41,571 nt of DNA from NCBI GenBank assembly GCA_002390675.1, contig DGPZ01000063.1, positions 1 to 41,571 on the forward strand. The letters run 5' to 3'. The DNA is from Deltaproteobacteria bacterium UBA4427 (GTDB lineage Bacteria > Myxococcota_A > UBA9160 > UBA4427). Shown here piece after piece: positions 25,657 through 34,324 of this stretch. Made by a program: the position numbers and the translations under genes. Under the pieces are notes generated by a model that was not told where the DNA came from, searched no databases, and saw only the letters and a program-made list of their open reading frames with translations. Within the stretch, counting starts at the first letter, position 1; each line of letters opens with the position of its first letter.

Positions 25657-27132
25657 ATGACCGCCAGCGGCACTTTCCAGCCGACCGCACAGGACGCGAA
25701 CGAGATAATGCAAATTCTAATCGCGGACGATGAGCCATCGATTCGCTTCGTCTTGCAGGAGGCGCTCGAAGCACTCGGACATAGCGTCACGCCCGTGGAA
25801 GATGGCAATGCCGCCGCACGCGAGCTTGCGAGCGGGAGTTACGACCTCGCCTTCGTCGACATTCGCATGCCTGGCCTGACCGGGCTTGAAGTGCTCCAGC
25901 AACATCGCGCTGCCCGAGGCGATGTCGCCATCGTCATCATCACCGCACAGAATCTGCTCGAGAACGCCGTCGAATCCATGAAAGCCGGCGCCCTCGATTA
26001 TTTGGTCAAACCCTTTGCGCTCGCAGAAGTCCAGGCCCTCGCTCAAAAGGCACTCTCAACGAGAGCTCTCAAAGACGAAGTGCGATCCCTCCGGCGCAGA
26101 GTCGGTCAGGCCGTCGCTCCTGGCGGCGACCGTCTCGTCGGATCGAGCCCTGCGCTCCTCGACATCTTCAAAACCGTCGGCAAAGTCGCCCCCAGAAATG
26201 TTCCCGTCTTGATCACCGGCGAAAGCGGCACCGGCAAGGAACTCGTTGCCCATGCGCTCCACTCGGCAAGCCCACGGGCAGAGGGCCCTTTCATCGCGGT
26301 CAACGCCGCAGCGATCCCGCGCGAACTACTCGAGAGTGAACTCTTCGGCCACGAGCGAGGCGCTTTCACCGGCGCGGTCGCTGCACGCGCAGGCCGTTTC
26401 CGCGAGGCATCGGGCGGCACACTATTTCTCGACGAAATCGGCGACATGCCCGTCGACCTCCAGGCCAAGCTGCTGCGCGTATTACAGTCGGGCGAGGTCA
26501 CGCCGGTCGGGGGACGTGATCCAGAGATCGTAGATATCCGAATCATCGCGGCGACTCATCGCGATCTCGACGAGCGTGTCGCTAGAGGCGAATTCAGAGA
26601 AGACCTTCTTTACAGGCTCCGCGTTGTTCCCGTCTCAATCCCGCCTCTTCGCGACCGTGTCGAGGATATCAAGACTCTCGCCCTTCATTTCACCGAACGT
26701 TACGCGCCGGAGCTCGCGGAGGGTCCTGTTAGTTTTCCCGAAGCCACGATCGAACGACTCGAACGCCATGACTGGCCGGGAAACGTCCGCGAGTTGGAAA
26801 ACGCGATCAAACGAGCCCTCGTGCTCTCGACCGATGACGTTCTCACTCCCGAGGAGTTCTCCTTCTTGAATGCGCGCGCGGAGGCCGAGCCGACCAACAT
26901 CAGTCTCGAAGAGCTCGTTGTGCGCGAGGTTGAGACGCTCTTCGATTCGCAGGAAGAGACCGCCGACCTTTATCAGCGCATCCAAGAACGTGTCGAGCGG
27001 CCGCTACTCGAGATCGTGCTGGAACGAACTCAGGGCAACCAAATCCGCGCTGCCGCGCTGCTCGGCATCAACCGCAATACCCTGCGCAAGAAGATCACCG
27101 AACTCGAGATCGACTTACCCAAACGCGGATAG
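25657..27132 (+). CDS. ntrC: NtrC-type sigma54-dependent response regulator
   Basis: A 491-residue three-domain activator. The receiver has Asp68 in LAFVDIRMPGLTG and Lys118 in YLVKPF. The AAA+ domain shows Walker A GESGTGKE (about 188-195), the sigma54-contact loop GAFTGA (about 235-240) and Walker B GGTLFLDEIG, then RLRVVPVSIPPLRDR. The C-terminal Fis-type HTH is LLEIVLERTQGNQIRAAALL with GINRNTLRKKI. The ATG directly follows the kinase stop, with GAGGAG as ribosome-binding site. The start at 25657 gives a 17-residue lead; Met18 (MQILIADDE) is an alternative. It activates sigma54 promoters when phosphorylated by the upstream kinase. Confidence 0.94.
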   Translation: MTASGTFQPTAQDANEIMQILIADDEPSIRFVLQEALEALGHSVTPVEDGNAAARELASGSYDLAFVDIRMPGLTGLEVLQQHRAARGDVAIVIITAQNLLENAVESMKAGALDYLVKPFALAEVQALAQKALSTRALKDEVRSLRRRVGQAVAPGGDRLVGSSPALLDIFKTVGKVAPRNVPVLITGESGTGKELVAHALHSASPRAEGPFIAVNAAAIPRELLESELFGHERGAFTGAVAARAGRFREASGGTLFLDEIGDMPVDLQAKLLRVLQSGEVTPVGGRDPEIVDIRIIAATHRDLDERVARGEFREDLLYRLRVVPVSIPPLRDRVEDIKTLALHFTERYAPELAEGPVSFPEATIERLERHDWPGNVRELENAIKRALVLSTDDVLTPEEFSFLNARAEAEPTNISLEELVVREVETLFDSQEETADLYQRIQERVERPLLEIVLERTQGNQIRAAALLGINRNTLRKKITELEIDLPKRG

Positions 27133-27146
27133 GCGGGGGACCCCAC

Positions 27147-27812
27147 ATGAACAAAATGACCGGCCAAACGCCGCTGCGGGGCCACGACTATCTCGGCCTT
27201 CACGTTCTCGCGGACGACGACCCGCGATGGGGACGAGATCCGGTTGAGCAAGCTAAGCAAGCATGTGAGGCCGGTGTGCCGGTCATTCAGCTTCGAACAA
27301 AGCATGCCTCGGACCGCGAAGCGCTCGCCTGGGCGAAAGCGATCCGCGAATTAACCCGAGAGAGCGGCGCCCGTTTCGTCGTGAATGATCGATTTGACCT
27401 AGCCCTGCTTGTAGAGGCCGACGCGGTCCATCTCGGCCAGACCGACCTTCCCCCGAGCGCGATCCCTGAAAAAGTCCGAGCCCAATTGGCCATCGGAAGG
27501 TCCACGCATACGCCAGAGCAACTCGCAGCGACCCATGACGAACCCGTCGACTACGTCGCCTTCGGGCCGGTCTTTGGAACGACCTCAAAGGATTCGGCTT
27601 ACGGGGAGCGAGGCCTGGATGCGCTCCGCCAAGCGGTCGACCTCGCGGCCCCACGCCCATTGGTCGCTATCGGTGGCATAACAGCCGACCGTCTCGACGT
27701 ATTACGAGAAGCGGGCGTCGGCGGGTTTGCCGTCATCTCGGTCGTGGCCACCGATGCCGACCCGGTCGCCGCAGCGAAGAACTTAATCCGGAGATTTCGA
27801 GGCACATCATGA
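27147..27812 (+). CDS. thiE: Thiamine-phosphate synthase
   Basis: A 221-residue TIM-barrel enzyme joining HMP diphosphate and thiazole phosphate to thiamine phosphate. Signatures: VIQLRTKHASDREALAWAK (strand 2), VNDRFDLALLVEADAVHLGQTDLP (diphosphate and Mg site), YVAFGPVFGTTSKDS, and the phosphate-binding VAIGGIT. Length is normal. It follows ntrC by 14 bp and overlaps the CNT transporter gene by 4 bp (ATGA). There is no room for a TPP riboswitch directly upstream, so it depends on read-through from ntrBC or on an internal promoter. thiD lies 14 kb away at the right edge. Confidence 0.95.
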   Translation: MNKMTGQTPLRGHDYLGLHVLADDDPRWGRDPVEQAKQACEAGVPVIQLRTKHASDREALAWAKAIRELTRESGARFVVNDRFDLALLVEADAVHLGQTDLPPSAIPEKVRAQLAIGRSTHTPEQLAATHDEPVDYVAFGPVFGTTSKDSAYGERGLDALRQAVDLAAPRPLVAIGGITADRLDVLREAGVGGFAVISVVATDADPVAAAKNLIRRFRGTS

Positions 27813-29053
27813 ATGAGTTCGGCTTGCGCGCGATCTCGGGCCTAGGATATTTCGTCCTATTGGGCGCCGCGTGGCTTCTCTCGAACAATCGCGGTGCAAT
27901 CAATCGACGCACAGTCACCTCTGGCGTCGCGATTCAGCTGGTACTGGCCCTAGCACTCCTCGCCTCCCCCCTTCGAGAGCTGCTTTTCCCCGTATTCGAA
28001 GCACTCGTTGGGGGTCTGATCGATTGGACCCAAGCCGGAGCCGGGTTCCTCTTCGGCCCGCTCCTTGATGTCGGCGACAATTTCGCGCTTTCTGCGCTTC
28101 CGATCATCATCTTCATGGGAAGTGTCTTCGGCATCCTCTATCACATAGGCTGGATCCAACCTGTCGTTCGCGCGCTCGCGCGGGTCCTGTCTCGCTCCAT
28201 GAGCATCTCCGGCGCGGAAGCTTTCGCGGCCGCCGCCAATGTCTTTGTTGGCATGACAGAGGCAGGTTTCGCGATCGCGCCGTATCTCGCGCGTATGACA
28301 CGCAGCGAACTCTTCTCTTTCATGACGGTTGGGATGGCCACGATCGCTGGATCCGTCCTAGTTGCCTACGCGAAGATCCTTGGGGAGGCGAGCTACGCGG
28401 GCCATCTAATCGTTGCGAGCCTTATTTCGGTCCCCGCGGCACTCGTCGTTGCCAAGATCATGATTCCCGAGACCGGAGCGCCCGAGAGTCTCGAAGGTTC
28501 GGTCGACTTCGAGCTAGACGCGGAGGGGACACAAGCGCTCAATGTGATTGATGCCGCCACGATGGGCGCGCTCACCGGACTCCGGCTCGCGCTCAACGTG
28601 GGGGCTCTATTGATTGCCTTCGTCGCCCTGGTGGCATTCGCAAATAGCCTGATCGGCGGCGTGGGTGAATGGGTCGGATTGGAGGGCCTTAGCCTTCAGA
28701 AAATACTCGGTTGGGCATTCTCCCCGGTCGCTTTAGTCATGGGTATCCCAGCCGGCGAGGCGAGAGAGGTCGGCGCGCTGATCGGTGTAAAAACCGTGCT
28801 CAACGAATTCATCGCCTACCAGGACCTAGCCGCCGCCGTAGCACGGGGTGCCCTCTCCGAACGCAGCGCAATCATCTCGAGCTATGCCCTCTGCGGCTTC
28901 GCCAACTTTGGTTCTCTCGCGATCATGCTCGGGGGTGTCGATGCACTCGCGCCCGAGCGACGTCCAGAGGCCGCTGAACTCGGCATGCGATCGATTGTCG
29001 CTGGCACGATCGCAACATGCCTCACGGCTTGTATTGCTGGCGTGATTCATTGA
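27809..29053 (+). CDS. Concentrative (CNT-family) nucleoside transporter
   Basis: A 414-residue inner-membrane protein with about ten hydrophobic segments and the CNT signature in the C-terminal half: SSYALCGFANFGS (residues 358-369) and KTVLNEFIAYQDL. By comparison with Vibrio CNT, the ribose-contacting Glu333, Asn366 and Ser369 are kept. The nucleobase-contacting GQTEAP loop reads GMTEAG (residues 148-153), so the usual Gln is Met and the Pro is Gly. The transporter should be a Na+ or H+ symporter; the base specificity may differ from classical nucleosides. The ATGA overlap with thiE hints at thiamine precursor salvage, which is inference. Confidence 0.9.
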   Translation: MNEFGLRAISGLGYFVLLGAAWLLSNNRGAINRRTVTSGVAIQLVLALALLASPLRELLFPVFEALVGGLIDWTQAGAGFLFGPLLDVGDNFALSALPIIIFMGSVFGILYHIGWIQPVVRALARVLSRSMSISGAEAFAAAANVFVGMTEAGFAIAPYLARMTRSELFSFMTVGMATIAGSVLVAYAKILGEASYAGHLIVASLISVPAALVVAKIMIPETGAPESLEGSVDFELDAEGTQALNVIDAATMGALTGLRLALNVGALLIAFVALVAFANSLIGGVGEWVGLEGLSLQKILGWAFSPVALVMGIPAGEAREVGALIGVKTVLNEFIAYQDLAAAVARGALSERSAIISSYALCGFANFGSLAIMLGGVDALAPERRPEAAELGMRSIVAGTIATCLTACIAGVIH

Positions 29054-29117
29054 ACCCAAGGCTAGGCTTCGCCTAAGCTCAGGATTCCGTTCCAATTATA
29101 AGGAATGCGCCACCGCG

Positions 29118-30308
29118 ATGAAGCTCTCTCCCGTGCTCTCCCGATCCCTCCTCGTCGTCCTCGCTCTCGTAGTGGTCGCCTGGTTGTCGATGGGGCTGCT
29201 ACTAGAACGCTTCGTTAACCGCGTCGAGCCCGTCCCCCTTCCCTCCGTCAGTCCGCGAGCTCAGGCGCTCCATGGAACGAGTTTCGTCGCGGATCTGCAT
29301 GCGGACTCGTTGTTATTCGGACGAGACTTACTCGAGCGCAGCGAAGTCGGACACGTCGATCTCCGCAGACTCCAGGAAGGTGGGGTTGCACTTCAAGTCT
29401 TCTCTCTTCCTACCATCGCACCCGCCGGTCAGAACATCGAAAAAAACGAAAGCGGTGGCTTCGACTTGATCACTCTGGCAGGCATCGTCCAACTCTCCCC
29501 GACTGCCTTTCTCGGCCCGACCGGCCGCTCACTTCTCCGCGCCGAACAGCTTCATACCTACGCCCGCGAATCGAATGGCGAGCTCATGATGATTCTCGAC
29601 CGCGGAGACCTTGAGAGCTTGCAAGCCGCCCGGGCGGAGGGCGCCGACATCACTGGCGCGCTGCTCGCGATCGAAGGCGCCCACGCCCTAGAATCCGATC
29701 CTGAAAACCTCAAGCGTCTCTTCGACGCCGGATACCGCATGATCGGGCTTACCCATTTCTTCGACAACGACTACGCCGGATCAGCACACGGGGTTGCCCG
29801 CGACGGACTCACAGAACTCGGTCGGCACACGGTGCGGGAAATGGAGCGACTGGGTATCACCCTCGATCTCGCCCATTTGGCCCCCGAAGCCGTAGATGAG
29901 GTCCTCGACCTGGCTACGAGACCCGTCGTATTCTCCCATGGCGGCGTTCGCGGCACCTGTGACAACCAAAGGAACCTCTCCGATGCGCATGTGCGCAGGG
30001 TCGCGGAGAATGGTGGCGTCGTGGGAATCGGCTACTGGGATTGGGCCGTCTGCGGCACGCGACCAGAGGACATCGCGAAAGCGATCGCTCACGTCGTTCG
30101 TCTCGTCGGCGCAGACCACGTCGGGTTCGGATCGGACTACGATGGCGGCACGACGGTCGGGTTCGACACGAGCCATCTAGCGGTTCTCACCCAGGCCATG
30201 CTCGACGAAGGCCTGAGCGAATCTCAGGTACGACGGGCGCTCGGCGATAATGTCCTACGCGTCCTCACAGCAAACCTCCCGCCGGCCGGGATCGCGCACG
30301 CGAACTAG
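29118..30308 (+). CDS. Membrane-anchored M19 (renal dipeptidase-like) peptidase
   Basis: A 396-residue protein with an N-terminal anchor or uncleaved signal (LLVVLALVVVAWLSMGLLLE) and a zinc amidohydrolase-type barrel. Metal-binding and family motifs: FVADLHADSL (His61, Asp63), LAIEGAHAL (bridging Glu), IGLTHFFDN, LDLAHLAPEAVDEVL, FSHGGVRG and HVGFGSDYDGG. Family members cleave dipeptides, often with D-residues. Location is probably periplasmic, with the domain outside the inner membrane. A small imperfect hairpin near 29062 after the CNT stop lacks a T-tract, so read-through from the upstream operon is possible. Confidence 0.93.
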   Translation: MKLSPVLSRSLLVVLALVVVAWLSMGLLLERFVNRVEPVPLPSVSPRAQALHGTSFVADLHADSLLFGRDLLERSEVGHVDLRRLQEGGVALQVFSLPTIAPAGQNIEKNESGGFDLITLAGIVQLSPTAFLGPTGRSLLRAEQLHTYARESNGELMMILDRGDLESLQAARAEGADITGALLAIEGAHALESDPENLKRLFDAGYRMIGLTHFFDNDYAGSAHGVARDGLTELGRHTVREMERLGITLDLAHLAPEAVDEVLDLATRPVVFSHGGVRGTCDNQRNLSDAHVRRVAENGGVVGIGYWDWAVCGTRPEDIAKAIAHVVRLVGADHVGFGSDYDGGTTVGFDTSHLAVLTQAMLDEGLSESQVRRALGDNVLRVLTANLPPAGIAHAN

Positions 30309-30366
30309 CACGACGTCCATTGTTCAGCCTGCTCGTGGGTGTGGCTGTCACGAAGGCTCGATCAGC

Positions 30367-30906
30367 CTAGGGCGAGCCAGACTCCGCCGCTCCATCCGCA
30401 TCATTAGGCTCGGCATCCGGATCTTCTTCGAAGTACATCTGGACCATCAAAATCCCAACGCCGACGACGATCCAGCAATCCGCCATATTGAAGGTCGGCC
30501 AGATGTATCCACCAATCAGGCGGAAGTCGAGAAAGTCGATCACCTCGCCGTAAACGATCCGGTCGGTGAGATTACCGATTGCGCCGCCTAACACGCCGCC
30601 AATCGCCGTGGCGGCGAGCCATTCTCCGGGCTCGAGTCGTCGTAGGAATACGAGCAGAAGCACGATGGCCAATGCTCCGGTTCCCAAGAAGAAGGTCTGA
30701 CGAATTTCCGGGGACAGCGTGGCTAGGAAGCTGAACGCTCCACCCGGGTTCCGCACGTGAGTGAGGTTGAAGAACCCCGGGATCACTACGAGCCGCTCTC
30801 CGTAAGAGAAACGGTCGACGATCTCGATTTTCGTGATCTGATCGATCACGAGGGTGACGAGAAAGGTCGGGATGAAGAACTTAAGATTGCGGGAGAGGCT
30901 GGGCAT
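30367..30906 (-). CDS. lspA: Lipoprotein signal peptidase (signal peptidase II)
   Basis: A 179-residue protein with four hydrophobic segments. It has the aspartic-protease motifs GGAIGNLTDRIVYGEVIDFLDF (first catalytic Asp) and WPTFNMADCWIVVG (second catalytic Asp). NLTHVRNPGGAFSF is also typical. It cleaves prolipoproteins after lipidation in the inner membrane and would process the DUF2959 lipoprotein seen here. The Asp/Glu-rich C-terminal tail is unusual but harmless-looking. It is convergent with the M19 gene across 58 bp with no terminator visible. Confidence 0.96.
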   Translation of the reverse strand: MPSLSRNLKFFIPTFLVTLVIDQITKIEIVDRFSYGERLVVIPGFFNLTHVRNPGGAFSFLATLSPEIRQTFFLGTGALAIVLLLVFLRRLEPGEWLAATAIGGVLGGAIGNLTDRIVYGEVIDFLDFRLIGGYIWPTFNMADCWIVVGVGILMVQMYFEEDPDAEPNDADGAAESGSP

Positions 30907-31024
30907 GGGCGCCGGAGAGTATCAGATCATACAGCGGGCTCCGGCGGTCGAGGATTTATGACGATCCAGTAGCCCTTTGAACACCGTCGAGCCGGGTCTT
31001 TTTGCCCTTAAATATTACTATCAC

Positions 31025-31058
31025 TGGACAAATGTATCACGCGACGTAATTTAATATA
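31025..31058 (+). promoter_or_regulatory. Candidate promoter of the PaaX-like gene, possibly leaderless
   Basis: In an AT-rich island, TGGACA (31025-31030) and TAATTT (31047-31052) are separated by 16 bp. This would place transcription start at about the ATG at 31059. No ribosome-binding site precedes that ATG. The conserved N-terminal helix of the protein needs this start, which fits a leaderless mRNA. The second element, TATAAT, overlaps the start codon itself. Confidence 0.4.
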
Positions 31059-31976
31059 ATGCTTCAGCCGACCGCAAGCAGCCTAACCCTAGACCTGCTC
31101 TCGACGCTTCGCCGAGGGACGATGTCTGTCCGAGCGCTCATCGAGGCCGGCTCGCTTCTCGGAATCGAAGAGAATAATATCCGTGTGAGCTTGGCACGGC
31201 TCTACGCCTCCGGCCGGGTCGAACGAGATGACCGCGGCCGTTACCGCCTAGGACCCGCGGTCGCCGCGATCAGTGGCCGCCTACGAAGTTGGCGGGAGAT
31301 CGGCCAGCGCCAAATAGCCTGGCGGGGCGACTGGCTCGCAGTCCATTGCGCACGCCTCGGCCGGGGGCCCGCTCGAAGGCGGCGAGAACGCGCGCTCGAG
31401 TTCCTCGGATTTCGCGAGATAGAGGCAGGCTTCTCACTTCGGCCGGACAATTTACGCGGAGGGTTGGACGGTGCCCGCGAACAGCTCGTGTCCTTGGCAA
31501 CCGGCGTCAACGCAACGGATACGGCACTCGGCCGGGTCTTTCTCGTCCGCGACCTCGATCCGACCAGCGACATGGAAGCGCGCAGTCTCTGGGATGCGGC
31601 AGCACTCGCCGACGAATGTCGCGCATCCCTCACTGATCTCCGCAAAAGCGAGGTCCGACTCGCCAACTCGACCCCAGAAGAAGCCATGATAGACAGCTTC
31701 CTAGTGGGCGGGCGCGTGTTGCGCCAACTCGTAAGGCATCCGCTGCTTCCGCAAGAAATTTTGACACCAGCGCCGCTCAACGATCTGCTTGAGGCCATGA
31801 AGCACTATGACACTCTCGGTCGCGATGCCTGGGCAACGTTCCTCGCCAAACACGATGTGCCTCATCGAGCATTGCCCCTCGACACGAGAGCGGCCGACCT
31901 CGCCTACTCATCCGCCGCTTCGCCGAGCCGTGACGAGGCTGTCACGCCCGCTCCTTCGCACTATCGCTCTAACTAA
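31059..31976 (+). CDS. PaaX-like transcriptional regulator
   Basis: A 305-residue protein. The N-terminal winged HTH (SLTLDLLSTLRRGTMSVRAL to SLARLYASGRVERDDRGRYRLG) resembles PaaX. The middle domain has WRGDWLAVHCARL and LGFREIEAGFSLRPDNLRGG, the PaaX dimer or effector part. The C-terminal part has DPLR-type residues in VGGRVLRQLVRHPLLPQEILTPAPL. PaaX represses phenylacetate degradation and responds to phenylacetyl-CoA; no paa genes are present, so the target is unknown. The desaturase start (32022) follows 45 bp downstream, making lipid metabolism a candidate target. The tail is Ser/Ala-rich and weakly conserved. Confidence 0.85.
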   Translation: MLQPTASSLTLDLLSTLRRGTMSVRALIEAGSLLGIEENNIRVSLARLYASGRVERDDRGRYRLGPAVAAISGRLRSWREIGQRQIAWRGDWLAVHCARLGRGPARRRRERALEFLGFREIEAGFSLRPDNLRGGLDGAREQLVSLATGVNATDTALGRVFLVRDLDPTSDMEARSLWDAAALADECRASLTDLRKSEVRLANSTPEEAMIDSFLVGGRVLRQLVRHPLLPQEILTPAPLNDLLEAMKHYDTLGRDAWATFLAKHDVPHRALPLDTRAADLAYSSAASPSRDEAVTPAPSHYRSN

Positions 31977-32021
31977 CACTCTTTGCGGCACGCTCAATCG
32001 CCCGCGACTCAGGAGAAAGCC

Positions 32022-33044
32022 ATGATGGCCACGGCGCCGCCTCCGGGCGAAATCGAAGACGCACCAGAAGAGCCCATCCTCGGCAATGCGCATTGGCTCG
32101 CCCAGTTTACGAAAGAGGAGCGGAAGGAAATCCTGACTCTCGACGATCGCAAGAGTGTATTGACTCTCGTGATCAACTGGAGCGTGACCTTTGGCGCGAT
32201 GGCCATGGTGGGCGCAAGTTCCGGGCTATGGCTTCTGCTCACGATTCCAATCGCTCTATTCGTCATAGCAGGCCGACAACTCGGCTGCGCAATCGTCATG
32301 CACGAAGCGGCCCACAGGTCATTTCTCTCGAACCGTATATGGAATGATCGGATCGGCAATTGGCTCGGCGCTTACCCCACGTGGTCGGACGTCCTCCCCT
32401 ACCGCCCCTACCACTTGGTCCATCATGCCAAGACCGGCACCGAAGGGGATCCCGACCTCTCCCTCACCATGCCCTTCCCACTCACGAAAAAAAGCTTCGG
32501 ACGTAAAATTTGGCGGGACCTATCTGGCCAAACAGGATGGACCCAAGTCGTCGCAACGTTCAAGCGTGACGTAGGGCTCACTAATCGCCGCACACAAAGA
32601 AATCAGGGCCTAAAACCCGGCCAGAAGGCCGATGTCGGATGGCATAAGGTCGCGCCCGTCGCGATCACGAACGCCGTACTGCTCGGGTTCTGTGCCGCTT
32701 TCGGGCGCCCGGAGCTCTACTTGCTTTGGCCTGTCGCTTTACTCACGACATACCGACTCGTGTTGCGGATTCGCGCGATTGGCGAACATGCCATGTCAGG
32801 GCCTGCGGAGAATCCGCTTCGCAACACGCGGACGACGCTGGCTTGCTGGTGGGAACGCATCTTCCTAGCGCCTAATTACGTGAACTATCACCTCGAGCAT
32901 CATCTACTAATGACCGTCCCGCACTACAATCTTCCCAAGATGCATCGCATGTTGAAGGAGAAAGGGCTCCTCGAAGACGCGCTCGTCACGAGTGGCTACG
33001 TCGAAGTACTTTCGCGCGCAACATCGAGAGCAGAGTCAGCCTAA
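32022..33044 (+). CDS. Membrane fatty acid desaturase
   Basis: A 340-residue integral membrane di-iron desaturase from ATG 32022, with AGGAG 6 bp upstream (an earlier ATG at 31983 is less likely). The three histidine boxes are MHEAAHRSF (HxxxH), YHLVHHAKTG (HxxHH) and YHLEHHLLMT (HxxHH), with two pairs of hydrophobic helices between. It introduces a double bond into an acyl chain or a related lipid using O2 and an electron donor. Regiochemistry cannot be predicted. Its TAA stop overlaps the TAG stop of the convergent questin-oxidase-like gene in the four bases CTAA. Confidence 0.92.
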   Translation: MMATAPPPGEIEDAPEEPILGNAHWLAQFTKEERKEILTLDDRKSVLTLVINWSVTFGAMAMVGASSGLWLLLTIPIALFVIAGRQLGCAIVMHEAAHRSFLSNRIWNDRIGNWLGAYPTWSDVLPYRPYHLVHHAKTGTEGDPDLSLTMPFPLTKKSFGRKIWRDLSGQTGWTQVVATFKRDVGLTNRRTQRNQGLKPGQKADVGWHKVAPVAITNAVLLGFCAAFGRPELYLLWPVALLTTYRLVLRIRAIGEHAMSGPAENPLRNTRTTLACWWERIFLAPNYVNYHLEHHLLMTVPHYNLPKMHRMLKEKGLLEDALVTSGYVEVLSRATSRAESA

Positions 33045-34135
33045 CATGCGGACACATCGCCGCGCCCACCGATCTTAAGCGCCGCATCTGCGGCAGCGCG
33101 GCGAAAAATCGGGTTCGGCGCGAGTCGATCCTCACGCCAGCACGCTTCGACCATCTTGATCGAATGCTCCGCGATCGAGCAGGCCGAGTGATACCGCATC
33201 TCATCCCAGTCCTCGGCCACCCGGATCACTTCGTCGTCGGGCTCGGGCTCGCTCTCGGCGTCCCCGAAGATTGAATGGAGTGCGACGACAACCTCGAGCG
33301 CATAGCCCACGGCGCGACTCCGATCTTCTCCTTCCAAGAAAGGAAGCAACGAGCGAATCGAACTCGGAATCGTGAGCCCATGCACGTACGCAATCCGCGA
33401 GGCAGGGTGATCAACATAGATCTGCGCCGCCGCGCGACAGACGCCGCTCAGGAAATCATCCACATCTTCGGCCGCAGGCAACGCAACCTTCCCAAGTGCC
33501 TCCTCAAAAGGCGCCCAGCCATTCAGCCGCTCGACGACCTTCGTAAAGAGCCCGAGCCTCGCGTTCGCCTCGCCTAAGATCGGCCAATCTTGCACGATGT
33601 CTTCGATCTCTTTCGCCGGCGATGCGCCAGGGTGGAGGACCTCCATCTTCTCAACTTTGCCCGGCAGAGCCTGATACCTCGCCGACCAATGAGCGAGGCC
33701 CAACGCCACCTCGCGTCGCCGACCGTCGTCGTCGACACGCTCAAGGGCTCGGACGGCATGTGCGACACGCAGCAATCCATGCCCGGCTGCCGCAAAGAGC
33801 CCCGGCATGAGAGCCGGGAGCTCCGCGCGGAGCAGAGAGCCCCATGCGCCGGCCTCAGGTCCTAGCCTCGGAAGCTCAGCATCAAAGGTCGCGATCCAAT
33901 CGCCGACGCGACCGATATCCCCTCTGGCCGCCATTCGATCCGCAGGCGCGAGGGCACTGCCCGTAGACAGAGGGGGGAGCCGCGGTGCGTAGATGTCCAC
34001 AAACGCAGGGATCTTCGCTTGGTGCCCCAGCCCTTCCAGTGCCTCAGCCCCCATGGGACCGTGGTTCGCGAGCCCCCCCGCGTACTCGAGGTCAACCTGC
34101 TGGAATCGCTCCAGGGCAGCGTCGAAATTACTCAT
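33041..34135 (-). CDS. Questin oxidase-like (DUF4243) protein
   Basis: A 364-residue soluble, mostly helical protein. The N-terminal SNHGPM-type motif appears as LANHGPMGAEALEGLGHQAKIP (about residues 22-43), later followed by AAGHGLLRVAHAVRALE, YVHGLTIPSSIRSLLPFL and a C-terminal YHSACSIAEHSIKMVEACW. These conserved His-bearing motifs match the questin oxidase family, in which fungal members perform Baeyer-Villiger-type oxidative cleavage of anthraquinones. The bacterial substrate is unknown. It is convergent with the desaturase and divergent from mrp. Assignment is from recalled family motifs, so moderate to good. Confidence 0.78.
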   Translation of the reverse strand: MSNFDAALERFQQVDLEYAGGLANHGPMGAEALEGLGHQAKIPAFVDIYAPRLPPLSTGSALAPADRMAARGDIGRVGDWIATFDAELPRLGPEAGAWGSLLRAELPALMPGLFAAAGHGLLRVAHAVRALERVDDDGRRREVALGLAHWSARYQALPGKVEKMEVLHPGASPAKEIEDIVQDWPILGEANARLGLFTKVVERLNGWAPFEEALGKVALPAAEDVDDFLSGVCRAAAQIYVDHPASRIAYVHGLTIPSSIRSLLPFLEGEDRSRAVGYALEVVVALHSIFGDAESEPEPDDEVIRVAEDWDEMRYHSACSIAEHSIKMVEACWREDRLAPNPIFRRAAADAALKIGGRGDVSAC

Positions 34136-34269
34136 GTCTTACAAAACCTCCCGCACGCAGAGTAGCCGCCTCCACGCACCTGAGCTGCTAAGATCCGGCG
34201 GCGCGCGGCAACTCCCAAATAGTTCGCCTGCGAGCCACCCAAGACAATTCCAATCGCGCCCTCATCTAC

Positions 34270-34307
34270 GCCCTGTTCGACCGCTTCTTTCGAAGCGGAG
34301 TCAGGGC
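34270..34307 (+). promoter_or_regulatory. Bipartite hairpin in the mrp leader
   Basis: CCGCTTC-TTTC-GAAGCGG (34281-34298) is nested within GCCCTG (34270-34275) pairing CAGGGC (34302-34307), across an asymmetric internal loop. It ends 4 bases before the ribosome-binding AAAGG and 17 bases before the mrp ATG. It may modulate translation or mRNA stability. No known riboswitch is recognised. Confidence 0.45.
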
Positions 34308-34324
34308 CCGCAAAGGAACGCCCC

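Noticed and set aside
27133..27146. TPP riboswitch for thiE
   Set aside because: Only 14 bp separate ntrC and thiE, far too short for a THI-box element.
29062..29080. Small hairpin after the CNT gene (TAGGC-TTC-GCCTA)
   Set aside because: The stem is short, extension needs a bulge, and no T-tract follows, so it was not called a terminator.
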